A DNA stretch of 64,000 nucleotides from Chromatiaceae bacterium. GTDB lineage: Bacteria; Pseudomonadota; Gammaproteobacteria; Chromatiales; Chromatiaceae. The position numbers were made by a program, and so were the translations under genes. Positions within the stretch are counted from its first letter, which is position 1, and each line of letters begins with the position of its first letter. Shown here one piece after another: positions 1 to 8,565 of this stretch. The stretch lies in NCBI GenBank assembly GCA_024235395.1, contig JACKMK010000004.1, positions 558,001 to 622,000 on the forward strand. The letters run 5' to 3'. The notes under the pieces are model-generated. The model made no database searches. It worked only from the letters and a program-made list of their open reading frames with translations, and had not been told where the DNA came from.

Positions 1-25
1 CGCACCACGGTCACGTCCGTCTCGC

Positions 26-400
26 TCATAGCTGCCTCGCTACCATCACGCCGAGAAACGCCGCACCGACGCACGCCAGTACGCTGATCATCACGTTGGC
101 GACCGCCTTCACGTAGTCGGCCTGTTCGAGCAGATTCAGGGTCTCGATCGAAAAGGTCGAAAAGGTCGTGAAGGCGCCGAGCAGGCCGATCAGCGCGAAG
201 GCCCGCCATTCCGCGCCCAATGCAGTACGCTCGGTCATCACGATAAACAGATAACCCATCGCCAGCGAACCGAGCACGTTCACCGCGAGGGTACCGTACG
301 GAAATCCACGCCCGAGCACTGCGTAGACGCCGTGCGACACCCAGTAACGCAGCAGCGCGCCCAGGGCGCCGCCGGCAGCGATCGCGATCGTCTGGTTCAA
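26..400 (-). CDS. crcB: Fluoride-specific ion channel CrcB/FluC
   Basis: A 124-residue inner-membrane protein that exports fluoride as a dual-topology dimer. The family pattern is visible: GGALGALLRYW near residues 10-20, then a GTLAVNVLGS segment carrying the conserved Asn, and a GAFTTFSTFS stretch around residues 75-85 that supplies the phenylalanine box and the central sodium-site region. Four hydrophobic segments fill the protein and the length is normal for the family. It lies on the minus strand 82 bases downstream of rarA and may be co-transcribed with it. Assignment is by family recognition; no fluoride riboswitch was seen upstream. Confidence 0.96.
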   Translation of the reverse strand: MNQTIAIAAGGALGALLRYWVSHGVYAVLGRGFPYGTLAVNVLGSLAMGYLFIVMTERTALGAEWRAFALIGLLGAFTTFSTFSIETLNLLEQADYVKAVANVMISVLACVGAAFLGVMVARQL

Positions 401-482
401 CGCATGGCCCGGCCGGTGAAAACGGGCATTCTACAAAAAATCGGTCGCGGTCTCCCGGTTCCGTCGCTCGATCAACCCGCAT

Positions 483-1826
483 TCATGCATCGTCGTCGGA
501 CGGCGTGCGTTCCGCCTGCTCGTCCAACGCACGCAACTGCGCGAGCTTCTCCGCGATCTTGATCTCGAGACCGCGCTCCACCGGTCGATAGAAGCGCCGT
601 CCCTGCAGCGCGTCCGGCAGATAGGTCTCGCCGGCGGCATAGCCACCGGGTTCGTCATGCGCGTAGCGGTAGGCCCTGCCGTAACCCAGTTCCTTCATCA
701 GCCGTGTCGGTGCGTTGCGCAGGTGCACCGGCACCTCCAGCGATCCGGATCGCTGTGCGGCCTGCATCGCGTCGTTGAACGCGGTGTATACCGCATTGCT
801 CTTCGCCGCGCAGGCCAGATAGACGACCGCCTGGGCAATTGCCAGTTCGCCTTCGGGACTGCCGAGTCGCTCCTGCGCCTGCCATGCGTTGAGTGCTATC
901 TCGAGACCGCGTGGATCGGCGTTGCCGATGTCTTCAGAGGCCATGCGCACCACGCGCCGCGCGATATACAGGGGGTCGCAGCCGCCATCGAGCATCCGGC
1001 ACAGCCAGTACAGTGCACCATCCGGTGACGAACCGCGCACCGATTTGTGCAAGGCCGACATCTGGTCATAGAACGCCTCGCCGCCCTTGTCGAAGCGCCG
1101 CAACTGACCAGTCGCGACCTCGGCGATGACCACGTCGTCGACCCGGCCCTGTTCCGCGAGGTCGGCGGCTATCTCGAGCAGGTTCAGTGCGCGTCGGGCG
1201 TCACCATCGGCGACCTCGGCCAACTGGTCGAGCGCGGCGTCACTGATCGACAACCCGAGGCCTCCCAGCCCCTTGTCCGCGTCGAGCAGCGCGCGCTGCA
1301 GCAGTTCGCGGATCGCGTCCGCCTCGAGCGACTTCAATACATACACCCGCGCCCGCGACAGCAAGGCGTTGTTGAGTTCGAAAGACGGGTTCTCGGTGGT
1401 CGCGCCGACGAACAGGAAGGTCCCGTCTTCGACGTGCGGCAGGAAGGCATCCTGCTGGCCCTTGTTGAAGCGGTGCACCTCGTCGATGAACAACAGGGTG
1501 CCCCGACCGCTTTGCGCGCGTGTAGCATGCGCCTCGCCCACGGCCGCGCGGATGTCCTTGACCCCGGCGAGCACGGCGGACAGGGTGCGGAATTCGCAAC
1601 CGGAACTGCCGGCCAGCAGGCGGGCCAGCGTGGTCTTGCCGGTACCCGGCGGCCCCCAGAAGATCATGGAATGCAATCGGCCACTCTCGATCGCACGCCG
1701 CAAGGGTTTGCCATCCCCGAGCAGGTGCCGCTGACCGGCGAACTCGTCGAGTGTCACCGGGCGCATGCGATCCGCCAGCGGGCGGTCTGCCGTGTCGTCG
1801 ACGCCGAACATGTCATCGTTTTGCAT
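483..1826 (-). CDS. rarA: Replication-associated recombination protein A (RarA/MgsA), AAA+ ATPase
   Basis: A clamp-loader-like AAA+ ATPase that acts at stalled replication forks, known in E. coli to associate with SSB and the replisome. Walker A (GPPGTGKTT) and Walker B (LLFIDEVHRF) are intact, followed by the sensor region (GATTENPSFELNNALLSRARV) described here in parts: GATTENPSF then LLSRARV. The open frame extends upstream to 1940, but the ATG at 1826 gives MQNDDMFGVDD and 447 residues, the exact length of the E. coli protein; an ATG at 1835 is an alternative. E. coli also places rarA after ftsK-lolA, as here, except that a globin gene on the other strand now sits between lolA and rarA. 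Confidence 0.96.
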   Translation of the reverse strand: MQNDDMFGVDDTADRPLADRMRPVTLDEFAGQRHLLGDGKPLRRAIESGRLHSMIFWGPPGTGKTTLARLLAGSSGCEFRTLSAVLAGVKDIRAAVGEAHATRAQSGRGTLLFIDEVHRFNKGQQDAFLPHVEDGTFLFVGATTENPSFELNNALLSRARVYVLKSLEADAIRELLQRALLDADKGLGGLGLSISDAALDQLAEVADGDARRALNLLEIAADLAEQGRVDDVVIAEVATGQLRRFDKGGEAFYDQMSALHKSVRGSSPDGALYWLCRMLDGGCDPLYIARRVVRMASEDIGNADPRGLEIALNAWQAQERLGSPEGELAIAQAVVYLACAAKSNAVYTAFNDAMQAAQRSGSLEVPVHLRNAPTRLMKELGYGRAYRYAHDEPGGYAAGETYLPDALQGRRFYRPVERGLEIKIAEKLAQLRALDEQAERTPSDDDA

Positions 1827-2113
1827 GGGTCGCATTGTATCCAGTAACACCCGGTCCACGCGGCGGGGGCCACGGTACCCGCCGCCCGCTTCGGTGCCTT
1901 CGCTCGGCCCGGCATGCAACACCGCTGCCGGCGATCCCACCGGTCGCGCATTCGACAGTGCCCCGTCGGCGCATCAGCGCACCATACGACCTGCCAGCTG
2001 CCAGGACATGTCATGCAACGGCAAGTCGGATCGAGCGACGACGAGGTTCTCCCCGCCGTGGACTGCATGACCGCGCTGGCCCATGCTTGGGTCCAGCAGA
2101 CGGAGAACGAACA

Positions 2114-2545
2114 ATGACGCCCGAACAAAAGCAACTTGTCCAGGACTCGTGGGCCAAGGTCGCAGCGATCCGGGAAACCGCCGCCGGCCTGTTCTACGGC
2201 CGGCTCTTCGAGACCCATCCCGAGGTCAGACCCTATTTCAAGGGCGACATGCAGGAGCAGGGCAGGAAACTGATGGCCATGGTCGACGCTGCCGTCGACG
2301 GGCTGGACGATCCCGCGGCACTGATCGAACCGCTCAAGGCCTCCGGCAGGGCACACGCAGGGTATGGCGTACAGGCGGGGGACTACGACAAGGTCGGGGA
2401 TGCCTTCCTCTGGACCTTGGAAAAGGGCCTCGGTGATACCTTCACGCCCGACGTCAGGGAGGCCTGGCGCGTCACTTACGGCATGATCGCCAAGGTGATG
2501 ATCGAAGGCGCCGGGTACGACCGGGATGCGGCCGCCAAGGCGTGA
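2114..2545 (+). CDS. Single-domain bacterial haemoglobin (globin)
   Basis: A 143-residue haem-binding globin of the Vitreoscilla haemoglobin / flavohaemoglobin-head type, without a reductase domain. The landmarks are the HPEVRPYF segment carrying the CD1-region phenylalanine, the proximal histidine in the motif HAGYGV (about residue 85), and the C-terminal AWRVTYGMIAKVMI helix that aligns with AWGKAYGVIADVFI of Vitreoscilla. The ATG at 2114 is preceded by GGAGAACGAACA; the open frame continues upstream but without globin similarity. Likely roles are oxygen delivery or storage, or nitric oxide detoxification with a separate reductase. It is the only plus-strand gene inside the minus-strand rarA-lolA-ftsK block, which suggests insertion. 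Confidence 0.9.
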   Translation: MTPEQKQLVQDSWAKVAAIRETAAGLFYGRLFETHPEVRPYFKGDMQEQGRKLMAMVDAAVDGLDDPAALIEPLKASGRAHAGYGVQAGDYDKVGDAFLWTLEKGLGDTFTPDVREAWRVTYGMIAKVMIEGAGYDRDAAAKA

Positions 2546-2614
2546 CCGAAACGCTGACAATCACGCCTTCAGCAGGATACGCCGGGCATGTCGGTCGCCG
2601 TCGCCGCGCGTTGC

Positions 2615-3238
2615 TCAGTTGCCGTGCAGGATGTCCCAGTCGCTCGGCCCCTGGAACACGAACAGTTCAGGGTCGATTGAAACATTGCGCTCGATGTCAT
2701 AGAAACGGAAACGCGAGATCTGGCCGAACTTGTCGTTCAGTTCCATGTGCCGCAACTCGCCGTCGGCAAACGCCAGGAGTACGCGATTGAAGTCGCTGTC
2801 GGGATCACGCGGGATGAGTTCGAGCCACTGCATGTCGAGACGCTCGCCGATCTCGATCACCTCGAAATCCTTTTCGATCGACTCGTCGGTGGTCAGGAAA
2901 GCGGCCGGGGTACCTTTCAACGCCCAGCTCTGCAGATGGCGCGTGGCCTGCTTCAGATCGTCCTCGATCACCCAGACATCGCGCCCGTCGGCGAGGATGA
3001 TCTGCTTGTGCGGAGCCACGTAGTCCCAACGGAACTTTCCGGGACGTTGCAACAGGAACACCCCATGCATCAGGCCGGCGGTCGCGTTCTCGGTATCCAG
3101 CACCGATTGCTCGAATTTCGCCTGCAGCGTCGTCAGACCGTCGATGAACCGGTCGAATGCCTCGCGCCCCGCACCGGCATGTGCACTCAGCTGCACCGCC
3201 ATCAGCAGTGCCGCCATCAAGATTCTGTTCAAACTCAA
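2615..3238 (-). CDS. lolA: Outer-membrane lipoprotein carrier protein LolA
   Basis: Periplasmic chaperone that carries lipoproteins from the LolCDE transporter to the outer membrane. It has an N-terminal signal peptide (about residues 1-21, ending SAHA), then the LolA fold with LTTLQAKFEQ, GVFLLQRPGKFRWDY and HLQSWALKGTPAAFL motifs typical of the family. The full 207 residues require a TTG start whose bases overlap the ftsK stop codon (TTGA), implying translational coupling; an internal ATG at 3217 would leave a shorter but still possible signal peptide. The ftsK-lolA order is conserved across gammaproteobacteria. Confidence 0.96.
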   Translation of the reverse strand: MSLNRILMAALLMAVQLSAHAGAGREAFDRFIDGLTTLQAKFEQSVLDTENATAGLMHGVFLLQRPGKFRWDYVAPHKQIILADGRDVWVIEDDLKQATRHLQSWALKGTPAAFLTTDESIEKDFEVIEIGERLDMQWLELIPRDPDSDFNRVLLAFADGELRHMELNDKFGQISRFRFYDIERNVSIDPELFVFQGPSDWDILHGN

Positions 3239-5505
3239 TCCTTCACCGGCGGTGGCGCCAGCACCTCACGATTGCCGCGCTCATCGGCGCCGCTGACGAT
3301 GCCGATGCGCTCCATCTCCTCGACCAGGCGCGCGGCGCGGTTGTAACCGATCTTGAGTCGCCGCTGCACGCCGGACACCGAGGCGCGCCGGGACTCGGTG
3401 ACGATCTTGACCGCCTCGTCGAACAACGGGTCCTGGTCCTCGACCTCGACACCCGACGCCTCAGCCGATAGACCGGGGATCGCCTCGGTAGGTTCCTGCA
3501 GGATCTCCTCGATGTAGTTCGGTGCGCCGGTCTGCTTGAGATGACTGACCACGCGATGCACCTCCTGGTCGTCGACGAAGGCGCCGTGGATACGCTGCGG
3601 GATACTGGTGCCGGCCGGCAGGTACAGCATGTCGCCGTGACCGAGCAGCGCCTCGGCGCCCATCTGGTCGAGAATGGTGCGTGAATCGACCCGCGACGAC
3701 ACCTGGAACGCGATACGGGTCGGGATATTCGCCTTGATCAGGCCGGTGATCACGTCCACCGACGGCCGCTGGGTCGCCAGCAGCAGGTGCACGCCCGCGG
3801 CCCGCGCCTTCTGCGCAAGGCGCGCGATCAACTCCTCGACCTTCTTGCCGACCACCATCATCATGTCGGCGAACTCGTCGATCACGACCACGATGTACGG
3901 CATCGTCTTCAACTCCGGGACCTCCGGCAGATCGCCGGTCAGCGGGTCCGGCTCGGCGCGGAACAGCGGGTCCTTGATCGGTTCGCCGTTCTTGTCCGCT
4001 TCGCGGATCTTCTTGTTGTAACCGGCGATGTTGCGCACCCCGAGCGAGGCCATCAGGCGGTAGCGCCGCTCCATCTCGGCGACACACCAGCGCAATGCAT
4101 TGGCCGCCTCCTTCATGTCCGTCACGACCGGTGTCAGCAGGTGCGGTATGCCCTCGTAGACCGAGAGTTCGAGCATCTTCGGGTCGATCATGATCAGGCG
4201 AATCTGCTCCGCGGTCGCCTTGTACAGCAGGCTCAGGATCATCGCGTTGACCGCGACCGATTTGCCCGAACCGGTGGTTCCCGCGATCAGCGCGTGCGGC
4301 ATGCGCGCCAGGTCCGCGACCACCGGCTCGCCGACGATGTCCTTGCCGAGCGCCAGGGTCAGCGGCGACTTGGCATGGTCGTAGGGCTCCGAGCGCAGGG
4401 TCTCGCTCAGGTAGACCATCTCGCGGTGCTCGTTGGGGATCTCCAGGCCGATCACCGTCTTGCCGGGGATCACCTCGACCACGCGCACCGAGACGGTCGA
4501 CAGCGCGCGCGCGAGATCCTTCGAGAGGTTCGTGACCTTGCTGACCTTGGTGCCGGCGGCCAGCTGCAGTTCGAACAGCGTGACCACGGGACCGGGATGC
4601 ACCGCGGTGACCTCGGCGGTCACGCCGAAGTCGGCGAGCTTGCGTTCGACCTGCACCGAGAGGGCCTGCAGTGCCTCGTTCGACAGGCCCTTGCCGCTGC
4701 TGCGCGGCGGATCCAGCAGACCGAGCGGCGGCAGCTCGGTATTCGGTTCGGCGTCGAGCAGGGTCATCTGTTTTTCCTTCTCGACGCGTTCGCTGGGCCG
4801 TATGAAGGGTTCCTTCTTCTCGATCACCGGCGCCGGCTTGTCGCGTTTGCGTTCTTTCTCCTTCTTGACGACCTCCTGGCGCTCCTGCTTCATGCGGTTG
4901 GCCTCACGCCGCTCGGCGACATTGCCCACCAGCATCAGTGCCTGGCGCCAGGCGTTGAGCACGAAGCCGCCAATGCTGTCCATGACCGCCAGCCACGAGA
5001 CCCCGGTGAACAGCGTGAAGCCGACCAGCAGCAGGGTGAGCAGCAACAGCGTGGCGCCGGCCGGATTCAGCACCGCCTCGCCGGAACTGCTGATGTAGCT
5101 GCCGGCGATGCCGCCCGGCCCTTCCGGCAACTGCTCGGCACTGCCCAGGTGCAACGACGCGAGCGCGGTCGCACTGAGCACGGTCAGCACGAAACCCACC
5201 CAGCGGGCGACCCGGAGATAGACGCTGTGCTGCTCGTCGCCGCGCTCGCGGAACATCAACCAGCCGCCCCAGGCGATCATCAGCGGAAACACGTAGGCCA
5301 CCTTGCCGAACAGCATGAACAGCACGCTCGCAGCCCAGGCGCCCGCGAGGCCGCCGGCGTTGTCCGCGTGCCGTTTGGCACTCTCGAACAGGTAGCTGGG
5401 GTCGTCCGGCGAATACGAGAACAAAGCCATCAGGAAATAGACCCCGATCGCCAGCAACAGCAGGAATCCCCCCTCCTTGAGTCGCTTGCTCAGCGATGCA
5501 TGCAT
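3235..5505 (-). CDS. ftsK: DNA translocase FtsK
   Basis: Septum-anchored DNA pump that segregates chromosome termini and activates XerCD at dif. In order: membrane segments within the first roughly 190 residues, a short charged lysine/glutamate-rich linker (about 200-260), the alpha-beta RecA-like motor with Walker A GTTGSGKS at 409-416 and a VVVIDEFADMM Walker B region, and a C-terminal winged-helix gamma domain (ESRRASVSGVQRRLKIGYNRAA) for KOPS recognition. At 756 residues it has the compact linker common outside enterobacteria. The upstream 96 bases to ald are AT-rich and probably hold its promoter. Its stop overlaps the start of lolA. Confidence 0.97.
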   Translation of the reverse strand: MHASLSKRLKEGGFLLLLAIGVYFLMALFSYSPDDPSYLFESAKRHADNAGGLAGAWAASVLFMLFGKVAYVFPLMIAWGGWLMFRERGDEQHSVYLRVARWVGFVLTVLSATALASLHLGSAEQLPEGPGGIAGSYISSSGEAVLNPAGATLLLLTLLLVGFTLFTGVSWLAVMDSIGGFVLNAWRQALMLVGNVAERREANRMKQERQEVVKKEKERKRDKPAPVIEKKEPFIRPSERVEKEKQMTLLDAEPNTELPPLGLLDPPRSSGKGLSNEALQALSVQVERKLADFGVTAEVTAVHPGPVVTLFELQLAAGTKVSKVTNLSKDLARALSTVSVRVVEVIPGKTVIGLEIPNEHREMVYLSETLRSEPYDHAKSPLTLALGKDIVGEPVVADLARMPHALIAGTTGSGKSVAVNAMILSLLYKATAEQIRLIMIDPKMLELSVYEGIPHLLTPVVTDMKEAANALRWCVAEMERRYRLMASLGVRNIAGYNKKIREADKNGEPIKDPLFRAEPDPLTGDLPEVPELKTMPYIVVVIDEFADMMMVVGKKVEELIARLAQKARAAGVHLLLATQRPSVDVITGLIKANIPTRIAFQVSSRVDSRTILDQMGAEALLGHGDMLYLPAGTSIPQRIHGAFVDDQEVHRVVSHLKQTGAPNYIEEILQEPTEAIPGLSAEASGVEVEDQDPLFDEAVKIVTESRRASVSGVQRRLKIGYNRAARLVEEMERIGIVSGADERGNREVLAPPPVKD

Positions 5506-5601
5506 TCAGGAAACATCCAATAAAACCAGTTAAAACAGATTTTTATGCAATCTATTGCAGGTAACTTGCGAATTATTGCACAGCTCGAGCGGCGGCAACA
5601 G

Positions 5602-6663
5602 TCAGGTGCGCAGCGCGGGATGCACGACCGCGCCGTCCGCGACGTTGACGGCACCGGCCAGCCGCGGGTCGTCACGCCAGTTCGGGCGCAACAGCAGGTT
5701 AAGATAGGGCAGCATGGCCGCTGTCAGCGCCTGGGTCGCGCTGCGCGGCACCGCGCCCGGCATATTCGCCACGCAGAAATGCTGTACGCCCTCCTCGACA
5801 TAGGTGGGTGCATCGTAGGTGGTCGGCCGGGTGGTCTCGATACAGCCGCCCTGGTCGACCGCTATATCCGCGATCACGCTGCCCGGTTGCATGCTGGCGA
5901 CCTGCGCCCGGCTCACCAGGTGCGGCGCCGCGGCGCCGGGGAGCAGCACCGCGCCGACCAGCAGATCGGCCGCGCGGACGGCGTCATCGATCGCCGCCTC
6001 GGTCGGCAGCAGCGCGTTGATGTTCGGTGCGGTCGCATACATGCGCTCGAGCGCCAGCGGGTCTTTGTCGAACACGGTCACCGCGGCGCCCATTGCGGCC
6101 GCCTCGCGCACCGCTGCACCGCCCGCGGTGCCCGCACCGAGCACGACGACGTGACCGCGACCCACGCCCGGCAGACCGCCGAGCAGCAGTCCCTTGCCAC
6201 CCTGTGGCGCATGCAGCAGGTGGGCCCCGACCTGCACCGCGATACGTCCGGCGATCTCGCTCATCGGCACCAGGATGGGCAGGCGTCCACGATCCACCAC
6301 GGTCTCGAACGCGACCGCGGTCAGACCGATATCGCACAGCCGCCCCAACAGATGCGGATTGGCCGCGAGGTGCAGATAGCAGAACAACAGGTGGTCGGAC
6401 TTCAGGCGATCGATCTCCTCGCCGATCGGCTCTTTGACCTTGACCACGAGTTGCGCCCAGTCGTACAGCGCGTCGGCATCCGGCAACAGGCGCACGCCGG
6501 CGTCGGCGTACAGCGCATCGGGATAGCCGCTGGCCGAGCCGGCCCCGGCCTGCAACCCGACCTCGACCCCGCTGCGCACCAGGTCGCCGGCCGCGGCCGG
6601 TGTCAGTCCGACACGCCCCTCGAGCGGCTTGATTTCGCGCGGCACGCCAACCCTTAACGTCAT
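5602..6663 (-). CDS. ald: Alanine dehydrogenase
   Basis: NAD-dependent interconversion of L-alanine and pyruvate plus ammonia. The protein starts MTLRVGVPREIKPLEGRVGLTP, the family's N-terminal signature with the Arg and Lys substrate residues; a Rossmann segment VVVLGAGTAGGAAVREAAAMGA lies near residue 170, and the NMPGAVPRSATQALT motif near the C terminus is diagnostic. Length (353) is slightly under the usual 360-370. A GGGAGG ribosome site precedes the ATG and a TACTAT element lies about 35 bases upstream. It occupies the position of lrp between ftsK and trxB in E. coli; in some bacteria lrp regulates ald. Confidence 0.93.
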   Translation of the reverse strand: MTLRVGVPREIKPLEGRVGLTPAAAGDLVRSGVEVGLQAGAGSASGYPDALYADAGVRLLPDADALYDWAQLVVKVKEPIGEEIDRLKSDHLLFCYLHLAANPHLLGRLCDIGLTAVAFETVVDRGRLPILVPMSEIAGRIAVQVGAHLLHAPQGGKGLLLGGLPGVGRGHVVVLGAGTAGGAAVREAAAMGAAVTVFDKDPLALERMYATAPNINALLPTEAAIDDAVRAADLLVGAVLLPGAAAPHLVSRAQVASMQPGSVIADIAVDQGGCIETTRPTTYDAPTYVEEGVQHFCVANMPGAVPRSATQALTAAMLPYLNLLLRPNWRDDPRLAGAVNVADGAVVHPALRT

Positions 6664-6786
6664 GGTTTTACCTCCCTACCCGGTTCCCTATAGTATTGCC
6701 CGCCCAGGCCGGTCGCCATCCCGCACCCTCGAGGTCCGGTGCCCCCGCACCGGGCGAACCGGCGGCCAACGACAGGAGACATCCGC

Positions 6787-7758
6787 ATGAGCGACACCAA
6801 GCACTGCCGACTGCTGATCCTCGGATCGGGTCCGGCCGGTTATTCCGCGGCCGTCTACGCGGCACGTGCCAACCTCGACCCCGTGTTGATCACCGGCATG
6901 GAGCAGGGCGGCCAGCTCATGACCACGACCGATGTCGACAACTGGCCAGGCGACAACGAAGGCGTACAGGGCCCCGACCTGATGGCGCGCATGCAGGCGC
7001 ACGCGGAACGGTTCCATACCGAGATCGTGTTCGACTACATCTCCGAGGTGGATTTCAGCCAGCGCCCGTTCCTGCTGAAAGGCGACAGCCAGCAGTACAG
7101 CTGCGACGCGATGATCATCGCCACCGGCGCCTCGGCACAGTACATCGGCCTGCCGTCCGAGGAAGCCTACAAGGGCAAGGGCGTCTCCGCATGCGCGACC
7201 TGCGACGGCTTTTTCTACCGCAATCGCAAGGTCGCGGTGATCGGCGGCGGCAACACCGCGGTCGAAGAGGCGCTGTACCTGTCGAACATCGCCTCCGAGG
7301 TGATCCTGGTCCATCGACGCGACGCCCTGCGTGCGGAGAAGATCCTGCAGGACAAGCTGTTTGAGAAGGCCAAGAACGGCAACGTGACGATCGAGTGGAA
7401 CCACGTGCTCGAAGAGGTGCTCGGCGACGCGAGTGGCGTGACCGGTATGCGCATCAAGAGCACCGAAGATGGCAGCACGCGCGACATCGACGTGCACGGG
7501 CTGTTCATCGCGATCGGTCACAAGCCGAACACCGCGATCTTCGATGGCAAGCTGGATATGGTGAACGGCTACATCAAGGTGCAGAGCGGCACCGAAGGCA
7601 ATGCGACCGCGACCTCGGTACCCGGGGTGTTTGCGGCCGGCGACGTGATGGACCACGTCTATCGCCAGGCGATCACCTCGGCGGGGACCGGCTGCATGGC
7701 GGCGCTGGACGCGGAGAAATACCTCGACACCCTCGCCCACCACGCGACCCGCATCTGA
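6787..7758 (+). CDS. trxB: Thioredoxin reductase
   Basis: FAD/NADPH flavoenzyme that reduces thioredoxin. The 323-residue product shows the N-terminal FAD motif (LLILGSGPAGYSAAVYAARA), the redox-active CATC in ACATCDGFF near residue 138, the NADPH-binding GGGNTAVEEALYLS and the C-terminal FAAGDVMDHVYRQAITSAGTGCMAALDAEKYL, described here only by its key GD and RQA residues. The ATG at 6787 follows GACAGGAGACATCCGC, a good ribosome site; an upstream in-frame start at 6739 adds residues without similarity. It is divergent from ald, as trxB is from lrp in E. coli. Confidence 0.97.
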   Translation: MSDTKHCRLLILGSGPAGYSAAVYAARANLDPVLITGMEQGGQLMTTTDVDNWPGDNEGVQGPDLMARMQAHAERFHTEIVFDYISEVDFSQRPFLLKGDSQQYSCDAMIIATGASAQYIGLPSEEAYKGKGVSACATCDGFFYRNRKVAVIGGGNTAVEEALYLSNIASEVILVHRRDALRAEKILQDKLFEKAKNGNVTIEWNHVLEEVLGDASGVTGMRIKSTEDGSTRDIDVHGLFIAIGHKPNTAIFDGKLDMVNGYIKVQSGTEGNATATSVPGVFAAGDVMDHVYRQAITSAGTGCMAALDAEKYLDTLAHHATRI

Positions 7759-7784
7759 CGGAATCCAGGCCCCGGGCTGCGCCG

Positions 7785-8537
7785 CTAACCGCGGCGTACA
7801 CGCCGGGTCTGCTGCAGTACGTGATCGGTCACCCAGGCGTGTAGCAGGACCTGTTGGAACCGGTTCATCGTGCGGAACTGCACCCCCGTGTAGTGCACCT
7901 TCAGGCGCCCACTTTCGTCATCGATGCGCTCGCTGACATTGCGCACGTCGCTGAGCAGGCCGAGTTCCTCCGAGTCGCCGCTGATCTCGATCTCGAACTT
8001 GAGGTGCAGGATCTCGTTGGGGGACGCCAGCGGCGCGGCGCTCGCGATCTTTGCGCCCGTCTCGCTGAGATCGACGATGGTCGCCGCGTGAAAGTTGTCG
8101 GCGTCGGCCGAACTGCGGGTGTTGCGCACCAGAACCGGCAGATCGGCGGAAACCCGCGAGGCATTGCGCACGACGATCTGCTCATAGTCGTCGGGATACG
8201 CCAGGTGCAGGTGGGGATATGGCTTTAGCGAGGTCTGGAGTACCTGGGAGACGAAACCCAGCACGCGTTCGCCCTTGAGCAGCCGTACGGTGAAACGCTG
8301 CGCCTCGCGCACGATCTGCAGCTTGCCGTCGATCGTCGGCGTCGTGACCACCAGGCTGGCGCCCGGGAGGTAACCGATCAGGCGCACCGAGTAACGCGGC
8401 GCGTTTTCCGGGACGGTCGCCTGGATCTGCAGGATCGAGCCGATGGTCAGGTTCAGCGGATTGGAATCGTCTGTCACGGCATCTATGGCGTTCAAATTCG
8501 CAGAATCTTTATCCCAACGCATCCCAGCGTTGACCAT
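7785..8537 (-). CDS. PilZ-domain c-di-GMP receptor, YcgR flagellar-brake type
   Basis: A cytosolic c-di-GMP effector of about 250 residues. The N-terminal half resembles the YcgR N-domain; the C-terminal half is a PilZ domain with the two binding elements readable: RNASR (RxxxR) and, about 35 residues on, DLSETG (D/NxSxxG). YcgR-type proteins slow the flagellar motor or alter secretion when c-di-GMP is high, and the length matches the E. coli protein. The ATG at 8537 (MVNAGMRW) is chosen over one at 8522 because of the AGGG upstream; the frame remains open further up. It converges with trxB and diverges from the FemAB-like gene. Its physiological target here is unknown. Confidence 0.87.
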   Translation of the reverse strand: MVNAGMRWDKDSANLNAIDAVTDDSNPLNLTIGSILQIQATVPENAPRYSVRLIGYLPGASLVVTTPTIDGKLQIVREAQRFTVRLLKGERVLGFVSQVLQTSLKPYPHLHLAYPDDYEQIVVRNASRVSADLPVLVRNTRSSADADNFHAATIVDLSETGAKIASAAPLASPNEILHLKFEIEISGDSEELGLLSDVRNVSERIDDESGRLKVHYTGVQFRTMNRFQQVLLHAWVTDHVLQQTRRVRRG

Positions 8538-8565
8538 CGTCAGGCGACACCCTACCGTCGCCGGT

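Noticed and set aside
5506..5601. LexA box upstream of ftsK
   Set aside because: A CTGT occurs but no matching ACAG at eight bases; an AT-rich promoter alone explains the region.
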